Positions 33,479 to 44,786 of a stretch of 64,000 nt of DNA are shown here, one piece after another. The position numbers and the translations under genes are program-made. The notes under the pieces were generated by a model. That model saw only the letters and a list, made by a program, of their open reading frames with translations. It made no database searches and was not told the origin of the DNA. The first letter of the stretch is position 1; each line of letters starts with the position of its first letter. This stretch comes from Thalassomonas sp. RHCl1 (GTDB lineage Bacteria > Pseudomonadota > Gammaproteobacteria > Enterobacterales > Alteromonadaceae). The stretch covers positions 372,001 to 436,000 of the forward strand of contig NZ_CANDNZ010000004.1 of assembly GCF_947387555.1 (NCBI RefSeq), given 5' to 3'.

Positions 33479-34120
33479 ATGACCAATAACAACAAAACAA
33501 CAAATACCGGCATGCTAAAACAAAGATATGCAGCAGTTGCAGACGGTATTGCCTTATTGTTTTCCGGTTATGCCGAAATCGTGATCCATGATTTAGCCAG
33601 CCAAAGCGTGGTGTACATTGCCAATAATATTTCCAAACGTCAGCTCGGCGATGCTTCGGCACTGGAAGAAGTGGATTTTAGCCAAACAAGTGATGTTATC
33701 GGTCCCTATGAAAAATTAAACTGGGACGGCCATAAGATACGCTCTACCAGTGTGGTATTACGCGACGATAACGGCGAGGCCATCGGCATGTTATGCATCA
33801 ATATGTCTATCGGCGCCTTTGAGGCCGCCAGGGAAATGTTAGAGCTGTTCCTTGGGAGCAATAAGGTTATTCCCCAGCCTGAGATCCTCTTTCACGATGA
33901 CTGGCAGGAGCGTATCAATACCTTTACCCATGCCTGGTTAAAAGAGCACAAGCTCAGTATTAACATACTCACCCATGCCAATAAGCGCCAGCTGGTTGAA
34001 GCCCTGTTCCACCAGGGCGCCTTTAACGGTAAAAGCGCTGCCAACTATATCGCCAATATCCTCAATATGGGACGGGCGACGGTTTTTAAGTATTTAAAGG
34101 AGATAAAACAGCAGGCCTGA
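33479..34120 (+). CDS. YheO/DauR-type transcriptional regulator
   Basis: A 213-residue regulator with an N-terminal YheO-like PAS domain (about 15-125; GIALLFSGYAEIVIHDLASQ, IGMLCINMSIGAF) and a C-terminal helix-turn-helix (about 160-210; NKRQLVEALFHQGAF then KSAANYIANILNMGRATVFKYLKEI). The architecture matches DauR, the repressor of the D-arginine catabolic dauBAR operon in Pseudomonas. It is divergent from an OCD-family gene, as expected if it represses that gene in the absence of an amino-acid ligand. A tetraloop hairpin follows the stop. Confidence 0.92.
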   Translation: MTNNNKTTNTGMLKQRYAAVADGIALLFSGYAEIVIHDLASQSVVYIANNISKRQLGDASALEEVDFSQTSDVIGPYEKLNWDGHKIRSTSVVLRDDNGEAIGMLCINMSIGAFEAAREMLELFLGSNKVIPQPEILFHDDWQERINTFTHAWLKEHKLSINILTHANKRQLVEALFHQGAFNGKSAANYIANILNMGRATVFKYLKEIKQQA

Positions 34121-34191
34121 TCATTTTATTGCCCTGGAGATCGCCACGCTTTCGCTTCCTGTGAGCGTGGCATACGTCCCTGTATATAACA

Positions 34192-34215
34192 TTAAGGCAG
34201 CCGAAGCTGCCTTAA
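34192..34215. terminator. Bidirectional terminator with CGAA/UUCG loop
   Basis: A 10-bp perfect stem, TTAAGGCAGC with GCTGCCTTAA, and loop CGAA (UUCG on the minus strand, an unusually stable tetraloop). It lies between the convergent regulator and symporter genes; a less perfect hairpin (GCCACGCT/AGCGTGGC) precedes it near 34143. Confidence 0.75.
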
Positions 34216-34239
34216 AAATCATAACAAGCGATTAAACCA

Positions 34240-35427
34240 TCAGCTCTCGCTTTGCTGTACCTCGGCCGTCATTAACTGACCTTCTTCACCGGCAAACTTA
34301 TCCACCCACAAGGCAATAGCACCGTCACCGGTCACATTACAGGCAGTACCGAAACTGTCCTGGGCCAGGTATAAGGCAATCATCAAGGCCAACGCCGCAT
34401 CGGTAAAGCCGAGCATAGTGGCCAACAGACCCAATGCCGACATTACCGCACCGCCGGGAGCCCCCGGGGCCGCAATCATGGTCACGCCTAACATCAAAAT
34501 AAAGCCTAACATGCCGCCTAAGCCGGGCAAGGTCAGTTCCGGGGTCAATAACATCACAGCGGTTGCACAGGTGACAATAGTGATGGTTGAGCCGCTTAAA
34601 TGGATAGAGGCACATAAAGGCACGGTAAAGTTGGCAATGCCGTCTTTCACCTTATTGGCCTTATTCGCTTTTAACGATACCGGAATAGTCGCGGCACTCG
34701 ACATAGTGCCCAGCGCGGTAAAATAAGCCGGCAGCATGTTTTTCAACAAAAACAGCGGGGATTTACCCAGCGCCATACCGGTGGTGATATATAAAATCGT
34801 GATCCAAACCCAGTGCATGATCAGCGCTAACAGCAGCACCACGCCAAAGGTTTTTAATGTGGCAAATACCGTACCGTCGACCGTCATTTCCGCAAAAACA
34901 CCGGCAATATAAAAAGGTAAGGCAGGAATGATCACTTTACTCAGCAAGACTTCGACGATATCCCGGGCTTCATTGATGCCGCCGCGCAGCAATTTGGCAT
35001 TGGTGGCGCTGATGCCGATACCAAGAATAAACGCCAGCGCCAGCGCCGTCATCACTTCAAATAACGGCGGTATGGCGATATCGATAAAACCTTTAAGCTT
35101 CTCCCCTTCTTCTGCCGCGGCAATGGTGTCACCTGAGATTAACCCGGGTAAGACATTGCTGGCCACCAGAAAAGCCAGGATACCGGCCACTACGGTAGAG
35201 CCGTAGGCCAGGCCTACGGTTTTGCCCAGCAAGGAGCCTGAGCCCTGAGGCAGTGAAGCAATACCGCTGGCAATATAAAACAGGATAATGAGAGGGATGG
35301 TGAACTTAATCAGCTGGCCGATCAGGGTTTGCCCGGTAAAAGTCAGCTGAATAAGGAAATCGGGTCCATATAGCCCTATCAGCATACCGGCGACAATACC
35401 GGCAATGAGTTTAACCACCAAATTCAT
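34240..35427 (-). CDS. Dicarboxylate/amino acid:cation symporter (DAACS family)
   Basis: A 395-residue inner-membrane secondary transporter with about eight helices and two re-entrant loops. Family signatures are GTMSSAATIPVSL (serine-rich hairpin), AAPGAPGGAVMSALGLLATM (second hairpin) and a helix-8 region CNVTGDGAIALWVDKF, where the Asp and Asn normally bind substrate and cation. The ATG at 35427 is preferred over a GTG two codons earlier because GGAG lies 5 bp away. It converges with the DauR-like regulator and may import the amino acid degraded by the neighbouring OCD and aminotransferase enzymes; that link is inferred from position only. Confidence 0.9.
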   Translation of the reverse strand: MNLVVKLIAGIVAGMLIGLYGPDFLIQLTFTGQTLIGQLIKFTIPLIILFYIASGIASLPQGSGSLLGKTVGLAYGSTVVAGILAFLVASNVLPGLISGDTIAAAEEGEKLKGFIDIAIPPLFEVMTALALAFILGIGISATNAKLLRGGINEARDIVEVLLSKVIIPALPFYIAGVFAEMTVDGTVFATLKTFGVVLLLALIMHWVWITILYITTGMALGKSPLFLLKNMLPAYFTALGTMSSAATIPVSLKANKANKVKDGIANFTVPLCASIHLSGSTITIVTCATAVMLLTPELTLPGLGGMLGFILMLGVTMIAAPGAPGGAVMSALGLLATMLGFTDAALALMIALYLAQDSFGTACNVTGDGAIALWVDKFAGEEGQLMTAEVQQSES

Positions 35428-35488
35428 AAGCACTCCACTTGTTATAATAATTGTAATTTAATTAATGCTCAGCATTCTAACCCGAGTC

Positions 35489-36886
35489 TTATTGTTCCCG
35501 CCAGTTAACCTTGAGATAAGCACGGTTATTTTCCCCGGGCTTTGGCGCAAGGTAATCTTTACAAACAAAGTAACCGGCTGCCGCCACTAAAGTTTCCCCG
35601 TAATAAATAAAAGGAATACGTTGGCGCAACCAGGGAGGCAATGCCAGCTCCTGCAGCACTTTTTTCAGCGGTCGGCTGTGCTGGCGATAATCCGGCAAGC
35701 ACCTGGGGTTTTGGTGACTGAATTTTACCGTCACCGGCTCAGATGCCTGTGGCGGGCGCAAGTATAAGGTTTTTCTTTCCAGCTTAGCCGGGCTAAGGCC
35801 ATGCTCAACCACCTCCTTGTCACCCGAAGATGAAAAACATAACATCCCGAGATGATCCGGCAATTCGATTGTTGCCGCCCTGCCGGCTCCGCCTATTACC
35901 AGTTGCTGTTGCCAGCTGCTGATATCCTGAAAATCTCCGGTCAGATATAGACCGTCCCGGTAACGTCGCAGCCAGACATCGGCCATTTTGACTGCCGGTG
36001 TTTTATCCGCCGGGGCGCCAAGCTGCACATGCACCTGGTTAAGTTGCTCGGCGCTTGGCATCAAACACCCGTGCTGCTCAAGAAAATAACGCAGCAGGTT
36101 GTTAAATCTCGCCTTTGACAGTTTTTCCAGCTCAGGCACAGATAAAGCCTTGGCTGACAAAGTTGCCTGCGCTAAATCCTGCTGTGCCAGCTCCGTCAGT
36201 AACTCCTGCCCCTCCCGGCAGTGTTCGCTGCTGCGTCCCATAGTAGCGACCATTGACGGCCAGCGCTCGGTAAGCAGCGGCATAATCTGATGACGGATAA
36301 AGTTACGGTCAAACCGGGTATCGCTGTTGGACTCATCTTCTATCCAGCTCAAATTATGCTGCCTGGCATAATCCTCGATATTCCGACGTCTGAGCGCCAG
36401 CAGCGGCCGTACTAAAGTATGCTCGCCAAGCACTGAGACACTGGCCATGGCGGACAAGCCTTTTAACCCGGCCCCCCGTTTTAACGCCAGCAACAAGGTT
36501 TCCCCCTGATCGTCACTATGGTGTCCGGTGATGATCAAAGCTCCTTTAGGTGCAAGCTGCTGCAGGGCTTGATATCTGGCCTCCCGGGCAAGGGCTTCCA
36601 GGCTTTGTGAGCCGGAGACATCCAGGGTCACTTGCCGGCATATCAGCTCCAGTCCAAGCTTTTGGCATTCACGCTCGGCGCTTTGTTGCCACAAGGCGGC
36701 ATTTTCACTCAGGCCGTGATTGATATGACAAACCATTAACGGGTTATCCAGGCGTTTTGCCTGCCTTAGCCTGGCCAGGGAATATAACAATACCTGCGAG
36801 TCGACCCCGCCGCTGTAGGCGATCACCACGGTTTTTTTCGGGTAGCTGCGAAAGAAGGTTTCCAGTGTCTGTTCGATTAATGACAT
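35489..36886 (-). CDS. tilS: tRNA(Ile)-lysidine synthase
   Basis: Converts C34 of the CAU-anticodon tRNA-Ile to lysidine using ATP and lysine. The N-type ATP-pyrophosphatase P-loop is VIAYSGGVDSQVLL (about 20-33), followed by VCHINHGLSENAALW and ITGHHSDDQGETLLL. The 465-residue length indicates the two-subdomain proteobacterial form with the central and C-terminal tRNA-binding regions (HSRPLKKVLQELALPPWLR). It sits behind accA as in E. coli, but a terminator (36919-36945) separates them. Confidence 0.96.
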   Translation of the reverse strand: MSLIEQTLETFFRSYPKKTVVIAYSGGVDSQVLLYSLARLRQAKRLDNPLMVCHINHGLSENAALWQQSAERECQKLGLELICRQVTLDVSGSQSLEALAREARYQALQQLAPKGALIITGHHSDDQGETLLLALKRGAGLKGLSAMASVSVLGEHTLVRPLLALRRRNIEDYARQHNLSWIEDESNSDTRFDRNFIRHQIMPLLTERWPSMVATMGRSSEHCREGQELLTELAQQDLAQATLSAKALSVPELEKLSKARFNNLLRYFLEQHGCLMPSAEQLNQVHVQLGAPADKTPAVKMADVWLRRYRDGLYLTGDFQDISSWQQQLVIGGAGRAATIELPDHLGMLCFSSSGDKEVVEHGLSPAKLERKTLYLRPPQASEPVTVKFSHQNPRCLPDYRQHSRPLKKVLQELALPPWLRQRIPFIYYGETLVAAAGYFVCKDYLAPKPGENNRAYLKVNWREQ

Positions 36887-36918
36887 GTTGGCTGTTTACG
36901 CGGGAGGGGGAAAGAAAA

Positions 36919-36945
36919 ACGGCTATTCATGGTAAGAATAGCCGT
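36919..36945 (-). terminator. Terminator between accA and tilS
   Basis: A 10-bp perfect stem, ACGGCTATTC with GAATAGCCGT, and a 7-nt loop. On the minus strand it runs into TTTTTCTTTCC. It lies 35 bp after the accA stop, so tilS probably has its own promoter or depends on read-through. Confidence 0.85.
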
Positions 36946-36979
36946 CATGGAGTTTGGGCTTGGCTTAGCTTAATTTAGC

Positions 36980-37936
36980 TTAGCAATAGCCGTAAGACAT
37001 CAGGCGCTGATAACGTTGTTCGATCAGCTCTTCCTGGGATAAGCCTTCAAGTGCCACCAGGTCGGTTTTGATCGCCTGCTTCAGTAAGGCGGCCATTTGA
37101 TCCATATCCCGATGTGCACCACCTAAAGGCTCTTCAACAATATTATCAATCAGCTCAAGCTCTTTAATACGACTGGCGGTAATGCCCATGGCTTCTGCCG
37201 CCATTGAGGCCTTCTCCGCCGTTTTCCATAAAATAGAAGCACAACCTTCAGGAGAAATCACCGAGTAGGTGGAGTATTTCAACATGTTGACCCGGTCGCC
37301 GACACCGATTGCCAGGGCGCCGCCGGAGCCGCCTTCACCAATCACGGTACAAACGATAGGCACGGTCAGACGCGCCATCACTTTTAAGTTGCGGGCGATG
37401 GCTTCACTTTGGCCGCGCTCTTCGGCGCCAACCCCGGGGTAAGCGCCCGGAGTATCGATAAAGGTAATGATCGGCATGTTAAAACGCTCGGCCATTTCCA
37501 TTAAACGCAGGGCTTTACGGTAACCTTCCGGTCTCGGCATGCCGAAGTTACGCTTCACTTTTTCACTGGTAGAGCGTCCCTTCTGGTGGCCAATAACCAT
37601 CACGGGTTTGCCGTCAAGGCGCGCGGTGCCGCCGACAATGGCATTATCGTCGGCATAGGCGCGGTCACCCGCCAGTTCATCAAACTCAGTGAAAATACGC
37701 GGCAAATAGTCCAGGGTATAGGGACGCTGCGGGTGCCTGGCGACACGGGCGGTTTGCCAGGGGTCGAGATTGGCAAAGATTTTCTTGGTCTGCTCGTTGT
37801 TCTTTTCCTTGAGCTGGGTGATTTGCTCTTCCAAATCAAGGTTGAGCTCCTGGCCCGTATTCACAAGTTGCAGCTCTTCAATTTTCGCTTCAAGTTCCGC
37901 AATAGGTTGCTCAAAGTCTAAAAAATTTAATGACAT
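36980..37936 (-). CDS. accA: Acetyl-CoA carboxylase carboxyltransferase subunit alpha
   Basis: Transfers carboxyl from biotin to acetyl-CoA, the first committed step of fatty-acid synthesis, as part of an AccA2D2 complex. The 318-residue protein shows the N-terminal coiled coil ([20 protein letters not shown]), [38 protein letters not shown], and the oxyanion region [18 protein letters not shown]. It follows dnaE by 50 bp with a small hairpin between, the usual dnaE-accA order. Confidence 0.98.
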   Translation of the reverse strand: MSLNFLDFEQPIAELEAKIEELQLVNTGQELNLDLEEQITQLKEKNNEQTKKIFANLDPWQTARVARHPQRPYTLDYLPRIFTEFDELAGDRAYADDNAIVGGTARLDGKPVMVIGHQKGRSTSEKVKRNFGMPRPEGYRKALRLMEMAERFNMPIITFIDTPGAYPGVGAEERGQSEAIARNLKVMARLTVPIVCTVIGEGGSGGALAIGVGDRVNMLKYSTYSVISPEGCASILWKTAEKASMAAEAMGITASRIKELELIDNIVEEPLGGAHRDMDQMAALLKQAIKTDLVALEGLSQEELIEQRYQRLMSYGYC

Positions 37937-37986
37937 ATGTTTCTTTTTACCTGAATTTTTTTGTACCAGCCCAAAGCTGGTAACGC

Positions 37987-40900
37987 TTATTTAAATCGTA
38001 GGGCAATGTTGTCATCGCCAAGCAAAGTTTTCAGCTCGTATAACAACATATCCGCCGGTGTAACCCGCCACTGTACGCCAAGTTCCAGCATCGCCTGCGC
38101 CTCTTCGCGCTGGTAAAATACCCGAACCGGACAGGTACCGTCCTTATAGGGGGACAGTACCTGAGTAAATTTTGCAATAAAATCGTCTTGTATCGCTGAT
38201 CTAACAACTTGAATATCCAAAGAAGAAACGTAATTTTCCCTGGCATCAGCAATCGTCATTATATCCCGGCCGGTCATTGTATTACCACCTGAATATTCAT
38301 CAAAGCTGACCTGTCCGCTACAGACCAAAATAGCATCGTTTACCAGCAGTTCGGCAAAGCGATCATAATCGTCGGGAAACAGGCGAACATCCATGCGCGC
38401 GCTCTTATCATCCAGGGTCACCAGGGCCCAGCGCCGGCCGCGCTTATTCACCAACACCCGCACCCCGATCACCAGGCCGACCGCTACCGCCGATCTGTCT
38501 TTGCCGGTGGGCTGCATGGTCACCAGGCGTCCTGAGGCATATTTCTTGATCTCCGCCAGATAGCGGTTAATCGGGTGCCCGGTTAAATATAAACCTAAAG
38601 TTTCTTTTTCACCATCGAGCCAGACTTCTTCCGGCCAGGGGGGCACGTCTTTAAATGCCTGGCGGTTATCATCCGGCTCTTCGTTGATCAAACCAAAAAG
38701 GTCGTTTTGCCCGAGCGCCTGCGCCTTGGCATGTTGCTCCGCCGCTTTAATGGCTTCCGGCAGGCTCGCCATCAGCGCCGCCCGGTGCGGGCCGAGATTA
38801 TCCATGGCGCCGGCTTTGACCAGACGTTCCAGTACCCGCTTATTGGTTTTTTTCAAATCCAGCCGGGCGCAAAAATCAAATAAGTCGACAAAAGGACCGC
38901 CTTCTTGGCGGGCACTGATAATGGCTTCGATCGGGCCTTCCCCTACCCCTTTGATGGCGCCGATACCATAGACGATTTCATTATCGTCATTGACGGTAAA
39001 TTTATACTGGCCGACATTGACATCCGGCGGCAACAATGGAATACCCATATTGTCGCATTCATCTGCCAGGGTGACGATTTTATCGGTATTATCCATATCC
39101 GCCGACATAACCGCCGCCATAAAGGGCGCCGGATAATGGGCTTTCATCCACAGGGTTTGATAGGACACCAGGGCATAGGCGGCAGAGTGGGATTTGTTAA
39201 AACCATAGCCGGCAAACTTTTCCACCAGGTCGAAAATTTTCATCGCCAGCTCGCCGTCAACACCGCGATCGACGGCACCTTTTTCAAAGCCCGCCCTTTG
39301 TTTGGCCATCTCCTCCGGTTTTTTCTTACCCATGGCCCGGCGCAGCATGTCCGCGCCGCCTAAGGTATAACCCGCCAGCACCTGGGCAATCTGCATTACC
39401 TGCTCCTGATACAGGATAATGCCGTAGGTAGGTTCAAGAATCGGTTTTAAGTCGATATGCTGCCAGGTGGCATCCGGGTAACTGATTTCTTCCCGGCCAT
39501 GCTTACGTTCGATAAAGTTATCAACCATGCCCGATTGCAGCGGCCCCGGCCTGAACAGGGCCACCAGAGCGATAATATCTTCAAAGCAATCCGGTTTCAG
39601 CTTGGCGATCAGGGATTTCATACCGCTGGATTCCAGCTGGAATACCGCAGTTGTTTCCGACTTTAATAACAGGTCAAAGCTTTTTTTGTCCTCCAGGTCG
39701 ATACTGGCGATATCAATCGGCTCTTTGCCTTGCTTTAACAGTTTTTCATCCGCCATCTCTATTGCCCATTGCAATATCGTCAGCGTTCTTAAACCGAGAA
39801 AGTCAAATTTTACCAGGCCGGCATCTTCAACATCATTTTTATCGAACTGGGTAACCGGGTTATTACCTTCTTCATCACAATATAAAGGGGCAAAATCCGT
39901 GATCGTGGTGGGGGATATCACTACCCCCCCGGCATGCTTACCGGCGTTTCTCGTAGTACCCTCCAAGATACGGCACATATCAATTAAGTCTTTAACTTCA
40001 CTGTCTTGTGCGTAAACTTCGGGTAATTTCGGCTCCACTTCAAAGGCTTTTGCCAATGTCATACCGGGATCCCCCGGGATCAGTTTCGAGATACGATCAA
40101 CAAAACCATAAGGATGACCCAATACCCGGCCGACATCCCGGATAACGGCTTTCGCCGCCATGGTACCGAAAGTAATGATTTGTGATACCGCGTCACGACC
40201 ATAAAGCTCGGCAACATGGTCGATAACTTCATCACGCCGATCCATGCAAAAGTCGATATCAAAATCCGGCATCGAAACCCGCTCAGGGTTCAAGAAACGT
40301 TCGAAAAGCAAGTCGTATTCAAGCGGATCCAGATCGGTAATTTTCTGGGCATAGGCAACTAAAGAACCCGCACCTGAACCCCGTCCCGGTCCCACCGGAA
40401 TATTATTATCCTTACTCCACTGAATAAACTCCATTACGATCAAGAAGTAACCTGGGAATCCCATGTTATTGACAACTTCCAGCTCCACCGCTAAACGTTC
40501 ATCGTAAGGTTTACGTTTTTCGGCAAAGTCGGGGGCGTCTTTATCAAACAAAAACTCTAAGCGTTCTTGCAGACCTTCTTCGGAAACTTTAATTAAATAA
40601 TCTTCAATCGATAAACCTTCCGTGGGGAAGTCAGGCAATACATATTCCCCAAGGCGTACTGTGGTATTACACCTTTTGGCAATTTCGACCGAGTTCGCCA
40701 GGGCTTCGGGGATATCGGCAAAAAGCTCACACATCTCCTGTTCAGAGCGCAGATACTGCTCGGGGCTATAACGTTTCGGGCGCCGTTTATCATCCAGGGT
40801 AAAACCATCATGGATGGCAACGCGAATTTCATGGGCCTCGAAATCTTCCGGCGATAAGAACATCACCTCGTTAGTGGCCACCACAGGAAGCATATGCTCA

Positions 40901-41499
40901 CTGGCAAGTTCCACCGCCAGATGCAGGTAATTCTCTTCATCATCACGGCCGGTACGTATCAGCTCAAGGTAAAAATGATCGGCAAAATACTGCTGATAAA
41001 AGGCCAGCATGTCGGCCACCATTTCCTGATTGCCTTTAAGCAGCGCCTTGCCTATGTCTCCTTCGCGGCCGCCGGACAGTAAAATAAGCCCCTCGGCATG
41101 TTCAATCAGCCATGCCTTATCAATCACTGCCCGCCCCTGGATATGGCCGCGCAGGTAAGCCTTAGAAATGAGTTCAGTCAGGTTTTTATAGCCGGTATTA
41201 TCGGCGCTGAGGATCACCAGCCGTGATAACTCATCTTCAAGCTCATCACTTTTCACCCAAAAATCGGCACCGATGATCGGTTTAATGCCGGCGCCATGGG
41301 TGCCGTGGTAAAATTTCACCAGGCCGCATAAATTGGTTTGATCTGTCAGCGCCAATGCCGGCAGGTTCAATTCCGTCGCTTTGGCGATAATGGGTTTAAC
41401 TTTTTTCAGGCCATCACACATGGAAAAGTCGCTGTGGATGCGCAAATGGACAAATTTCGGCTCAACCTGAGCGGGAACTTCCGGGCTAAGTTCTGACAT
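37987..41499 (-). CDS. dnaE: DNA polymerase III subunit alpha
   Basis: Replicative polymerase catalytic subunit, 1170 residues (E. coli 1160). The N-terminal PHP domain starts [18 protein letters not shown]. The C-family polymerase acid motif [15 protein letters not shown] is near residue 400, [16 protein letters not shown] is the nucleotide-binding loop, and [14 protein letters not shown] precedes the helix-hairpin-helix region. An OB-fold ([20 protein letters not shown]) and a tau-binding tail end the protein. Its ATG overlaps the rnhB stop by one base (TAATG). Confidence 0.99.
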   Translation of the reverse strand: MSELSPEVPAQVEPKFVHLRIHSDFSMCDGLKKVKPIIAKATELNLPALALTDQTNLCGLVKFYHGTHGAGIKPIIGADFWVKSDELEDELSRLVILSADNTGYKNLTELISKAYLRGHIQGRAVIDKAWLIEHAEGLILLSGGREGDIGKALLKGNQEMVADMLAFYQQYFADHFYLELIRTGRDDEENYLHLAVELASEHMLPVVATNEVMFLSPEDFEAHEIRVAIHDGFTLDDKRRPKRYSPEQYLRSEQEMCELFADIPEALANSVEIAKRCNTTVRLGEYVLPDFPTEGLSIEDYLIKVSEEGLQERLEFLFDKDAPDFAEKRKPYDERLAVELEVVNNMGFPGYFLIVMEFIQWSKDNNIPVGPGRGSGAGSLVAYAQKITDLDPLEYDLLFERFLNPERVSMPDFDIDFCMDRRDEVIDHVAELYGRDAVSQIITFGTMAAKAVIRDVGRVLGHPYGFVDRISKLIPGDPGMTLAKAFEVEPKLPEVYAQDSEVKDLIDMCRILEGTTRNAGKHAGGVVISPTTITDFAPLYCDEEGNNPVTQFDKNDVEDAGLVKFDFLGLRTLTILQWAIEMADEKLLKQGKEPIDIASIDLEDKKSFDLLLKSETTAVFQLESSGMKSLIAKLKPDCFEDIIALVALFRPGPLQSGMVDNFIERKHGREEISYPDATWQHIDLKPILEPTYGIILYQEQVMQIAQVLAGYTLGGADMLRRAMGKKKPEEMAKQRAGFEKGAVDRGVDGELAMKIFDLVEKFAGYGFNKSHSAAYALVSYQTLWMKAHYPAPFMAAVMSADMDNTDKIVTLADECDNMGIPLLPPDVNVGQYKFTVNDDNEIVYGIGAIKGVGEGPIEAIISARQEGGPFVDLFDFCARLDLKKTNKRVLERLVKAGAMDNLGPHRAALMASLPEAIKAAEQHAKAQALGQNDLFGLINEEPDDNRQAFKDVPPWPEEVWLDGEKETLGLYLTGHPINRYLAEIKKYASGRLVTMQPTGKDRSAVAVGLVIGVRVLVNKRGRRWALVTLDDKSARMDVRLFPDDYDRFAELLVNDAILVCSGQVSFDEYSGGNTMTGRDIMTIADARENYVSSLDIQVVRSAIQDDFIAKFTQVLSPYKDGTCPVRVFYQREEAQAMLELGVQWRVTPADMLLYELKTLLGDDNIALRFK

Positions 41500-42137
41500 T
41501 AGCCTTGTCCCCCTTTACTGCTGGCCAGCACATTGGCCACCGGCTTAAAGCTTTGCCGGTAACAGTCCAGCACGCCGAATTTTACGATGTTTTCCAAATG
41601 GGCCTTGGTCGGGTAGCCCTTATGCTGGGCAAAGCCATATTCCGGGTGTAATTTATCCAGGGCGATCATTTCTTCATCCCGGGCGACTTTTGCCAGGATA
41701 GAGGCGGCACTGATTTCCGCCACCCTGGCATCCCCTTTCACCACCGCCTGGCTTTCAATGCCAAAATTAGGGCAGCGGTTGCCGTCCACCAGCACATGAT
41801 CCGGTTGCACCTCAAGCGACTGTACCGCCCGCTGCATGGCCAGCATGGTGGCATGCAGAATATTCAGGGTATCAATTTCTTCCGGTGTCGCCCGGCCGAT
41901 GGCCCAGGCAACGGCATGGGTTTTAATTTCTTCGGCCAGTATACTGCGCTTTTTTTCCGACAGTTTTTTCGAGTCCATTAAGCCTTCAACCGGATTGTCC
42001 GGGTCTAGGATAACTGCGGCGGTCACGACATCCCCTACCAAAGGCCCCCGCCCGACTTCATCCACCCCGGCGATACAATAGGCCACGGGATATTCAAAAT
42101 CAGGTAAAGGAGTTTTTTTTGCTGCCGTTTTACTCAT
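41499..42137 (-). CDS. rnhB: Ribonuclease HII
   Basis: Removes RNA and single ribonucleotides from DNA. The 212-residue protein has the RNase HII signature [20 protein letters not shown] (DEVGRG carries two catalytic acids), [10 protein letters not shown] with the third acid, and [12 protein letters not shown] with the fourth. The first 18 residues ([18 protein letters not shown]) are an extra basic stretch. It lies between lpxB and dnaE as in E. coli, and overlaps dnaE by one base. Confidence 0.98.
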   Translation of the reverse strand: MSKTAAKKTPLPDFEYPVAYCIAGVDEVGRGPLVGDVVTAAVILDPDNPVEGLMDSKKLSEKKRSILAEEIKTHAVAWAIGRATPEEIDTLNILHATMLAMQRAVQSLEVQPDHVLVDGNRCPNFGIESQAVVKGDARVAEISAASILAKVARDEEMIALDKLHPEYGFAQHKGYPTKAHLENIVKFGVLDCYRQSFKPVANVLASSKGGQG

Positions 42138-42162
42138 GGTGTTATCTGTCCGGTTTTATCTT

Positions 42163-42185
42163 AGCCGGCCTGGGGGAAGCCGGCT
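42163..42185 (-). other. Hairpin between lpxB and rnhB
   Basis: AGCCGGC pairs with GCCGGCT over 7 bp with a 9-nt loop, in the 135-bp gap after the lpxB stop. No T-tract follows on the minus strand, so it looks like an mRNA stabilising or processing element rather than a terminator. Confidence 0.4.
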
Positions 42186-42272
42186 TTACTTGGGAATTAC
42201 AAATTACGAATCATCATGACTTATCAGGCCCGCTTTTAATAAAGCACAAAGCGCCCTGCATGCCATAGTGTT

Positions 42273-43445
42273 TTACTTTTTAACTAAGGTCAATACGGCT
42301 TTTGCCGCTTGCGCACTGGCATCCTGTCTTAACGTATGGTGAATCTCGGTGAAAGTATCATTAAGCTGCGACTGATCCTGGTATAAACGCTCTTTTAACA
42401 AAGGCAGGATATTATCAGTAGTCACCTGTTGCTGCAGTAATTCCGGTACCAACTCCCGGTTGGCCAACAGGTTAGGCAGAGAAAACCATTTCAATTTCAC
42501 CAGCCATTTCCCCAACAGGTAGGTCAGGACATTAAATTTATAGGTGATCACCATAGGTCGTTTGATCAGTGCTGCTTCTAAAGTTACGGTACCCGATGCC
42601 ATCAACAGGCAATCACTGGCGGCCATCACCTGCTGGGTTTTATTAACAATTAACGTCAGGGGTAAGTCCGGCGCGTGCTCCTGGTGCAACTGCCTGAACT
42701 GCTCCGCCCTGTGTTCGCTGATCATAGGCACGACAAAAGTGAGTTTCGGATCTTCCGCCAGCAATAGTTGCGCACTTTGTAAAAACACCGGCACCAGACG
42801 GGATAATTCCCCGCCCCTGCTACCGGGCATCAGGGCAAGGATTTTTCCCTTCGTTTCCAGGCCAAGTTCGTCCCTGGCCTGCGCTTTATCCGAAGTCAGG
42901 GGAATATCGTCTGCCAGAGAATGGCCAACAAAGGTACAGGGGACCTGGTGCTTATCGTAAAAGGCTTTTTCAAAGGGTAATAGCGCCAGCACCATATTGG
43001 TGGCGCGCTCAATTTTAAAGATACGCTTTTCCCGCCAGGCCCATACCGAAGGGCTAACATAATGTACCGTGGGGATCCCGGTTTGTTTGAGCCTTTCTTC
43101 CAACCCCAGGTTAAAGTCTGGGGCATCGATGCCGATAAAAACATCCGGCTTATTTGTCGTAAAGTATTGGACCAAGCTTTTACGCACATGCAATAACCGA
43201 CGCAAACGCCCGAGCACTTCCACTATGCCCATCACCGCCAGCTCTTCCATCGAGTACAGGCTTTCAAAGCCCAGCGCCAGCATTTTTGGTCCGCCGATGC
43301 CGACAAACTTTGCCTCTGGGTGGGTTTTCCTTAACGCCGAGATCAATCCCGCCCCTAAGGTATCCCCGGAATGTTCACCGACAACGATGGCGAAAACCGG
43401 CGCCGGTGAATCGGCAGGACGAGCCTGAAGTTCAGAAGAATTCAT
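42273..43445 (-). CDS. lpxB: Lipid-A-disaccharide synthase
   Basis: GT19 glycosyltransferase joining 2,3-diacylglucosamine-1-phosphate and UDP-2,3-diacylglucosamine to make the lipid A disaccharide. The 390-residue protein has [17 protein letters not shown] (donor loop), [31 protein letters not shown] and [18 protein letters not shown], all family signatures. The membrane-associated C-terminal half is hydrophobic. It is 34 bp downstream of lpxA, as usual. Confidence 0.98.
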   Translation of the reverse strand: MNSSELQARPADSPAPVFAIVVGEHSGDTLGAGLISALRKTHPEAKFVGIGGPKMLALGFESLYSMEELAVMGIVEVLGRLRRLLHVRKSLVQYFTTNKPDVFIGIDAPDFNLGLEERLKQTGIPTVHYVSPSVWAWREKRIFKIERATNMVLALLPFEKAFYDKHQVPCTFVGHSLADDIPLTSDKAQARDELGLETKGKILALMPGSRGGELSRLVPVFLQSAQLLLAEDPKLTFVVPMISEHRAEQFRQLHQEHAPDLPLTLIVNKTQQVMAASDCLLMASGTVTLEAALIKRPMVITYKFNVLTYLLGKWLVKLKWFSLPNLLANRELVPELLQQQVTTDNILPLLKERLYQDQSQLNDTFTEIHHTLRQDASAQAAKAVLTLVKK

Positions 43446-43479
43446 ATGTTATTTATAATGATAAGTCTTAGGATAAAGT

Positions 43480-44262
43480 TTAACGAATGATACCGCGGCC
43501 GGAGTTGCGAATAAAATCGGCAAAATCCTTAACCGCTGCCGTTGCCTCCGCCAGCTTGTCAACTTCCAGCAGAGCCTCTTCCACCGTCAGTCCCTTACGG
43601 TAAACTTCTTTATAAGCCCGGCGGATCGCTAAAATATCACTTTTTTCAAAGCCCCTGCGTTTCAGCCCTTCAACATTTAAGCCAAAAGGCGCGGCGCCGT
43701 GGCCCGAGGCCATCACATAGGGAGGAACATCTTTTAATACCAAGGCATTGGCGGCAACAAAACTGTGGGCGCCGATATGACAAAATTGGTGCACCCCGGA
43801 CATGCCGCCTAAAATGGCATAATCACCGACATGGACATGCCCGGCAATCGAGGCATTATTTGCCATAATGCAGTTATTGCCGACCACACAGTCATGAGCA
43901 ACATGGGTATAGGCCATAAACAAATTGTTGCTACCTATTTGTGTCAGGCTGTTATCTTGTATGGTGCCCCTGTGGATAGTGCAGGATTCACGAAAAACAT
44001 TATTATCACCGATCACCAGCTCGGTCGGCTCGCCAGCATATTTTAAATCCTGGCAATCTTCGCCGATACTGGCAAACTGGAAAATACGGTTGCCGGCGCC
44101 GAGCCGGGTCGGCCCCTTGATCACGACATGGGAGTGAATCTCGCAATTATCACCGATCACCACGTCTTTGCCGATATAACTCCAGGGACCAATAGTGACA
44201 TTTTTGCCTATCACGGCCCCCGGTTCGATAATAGCCTGTTCATGAATCATACTAGTAGTCAC
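43480..44262 (-). CDS. lpxA: UDP-N-acetylglucosamine acyltransferase
   Basis: First step of lipid A synthesis, adding a 3-hydroxyacyl chain from ACP to UDP-GlcNAc. The 260-residue left-handed beta helix is built from hexapeptide repeats ([17 protein letters not shown] onward). The catalytic His lies in [14 protein letters not shown], and [14 protein letters not shown] is the acyl-chain ruler region. The helical C-terminal bundle is about 190-260. It starts 3 bp after fabZ stops, so translation is coupled. Confidence 0.98.
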   Translation of the reverse strand: MTTSMIHEQAIIEPGAVIGKNVTIGPWSYIGKDVVIGDNCEIHSHVVIKGPTRLGAGNRIFQFASIGEDCQDLKYAGEPTELVIGDNNVFRESCTIHRGTIQDNSLTQIGSNNLFMAYTHVAHDCVVGNNCIMANNASIAGHVHVGDYAILGGMSGVHQFCHIGAHSFVAANALVLKDVPPYVMASGHGAAPFGLNVEGLKRRGFEKSDILAIRRAYKEVYRKGLTVEEALLEVDKLAEATAAVKDFADFIRNSGRGIIR

Positions 44263-44265
44263 AGT

Positions 44266-44718
44266 TTATAACGCTCTTCTTGCACACATAAGATCGGCGG
44301 AGCACACGACTTTGCCGTCAACTTTCGCTTCGCCATAAAACTTCCACATACCACGACGCTCTTTGATAAATTCAACATGCAAATGCATGGTATCTCCGGG
44401 CACTACAGGCTTTTTGAATTTGGCATTATCGATGGAAGCAAACAAATACATTTCTTTGTCTTCCCTTCCCTCGGTGGATTTAAAACCTAAGATGCCGGTC
44501 GCCTGGGCCAGGCTTTCCAGGATCATCACGCCGGGAAAGATAGCAAAGTCGGGAAAATGTCCGGTAAAAACCGGCTCATTGATAGTCACATTCTTAATGG
44601 CATGTAGCCATTTTCCCGGTTGGTAATCCAACACCCGGTCAACCAATAACATCGGATAGCGATGCGGGATCAATGTCTGAATTTCTTCGACATCAATAAC
44701 GTTTTTTTGGGATTCCAA
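44266..44718 (-). CDS. fabZ: 3-hydroxyacyl-[acyl-carrier-protein] dehydratase FabZ
   Basis: Hot-dog-fold dehydratase of fatty-acid elongation. [15 protein letters not shown] carries the catalytic His, and [20 protein letters not shown] holds the catalytic Glu region. A TTG start at 44718 gives 150 residues, the usual FabZ size, with AAGAG about 8 bp upstream. The frame extends to 44793, but those 25 codons run into a strong RNA hairpin and do not resemble FabZ. It lies between lpxD and lpxA in the conserved lpx cluster. Confidence 0.95.
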   Translation of the reverse strand: MESQKNVIDVEEIQTLIPHRYPMLLVDRVLDYQPGKWLHAIKNVTINEPVFTGHFPDFAIFPGVMILESLAQATGILGFKSTEGREDKEMYLFASIDNAKFKKPVVPGDTMHLHVEFIKERRGMWKFYGEAKVDGKVVCSADLMCARRAL

Positions 44719-44786
44719 ATTATTTACTCTTTTTAAATTTAATACGGACGTTAATCGCGGGAAACGGCACAAAATGCCAGTCAGTA

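Noticed and set aside
37964-37982. Hairpin TACCAGC/GCTGGTA between dnaE and accA as a terminator
   Set aside because: On the minus strand it is followed by an A-run rather than a T-run, so it does not look like a rho-independent terminator in the direction of transcription.
39527-40015. 162-codon + strand frame
   Set aside because: Antisense inside dnaE with no homology-like motif; one of many shadows in this gene.
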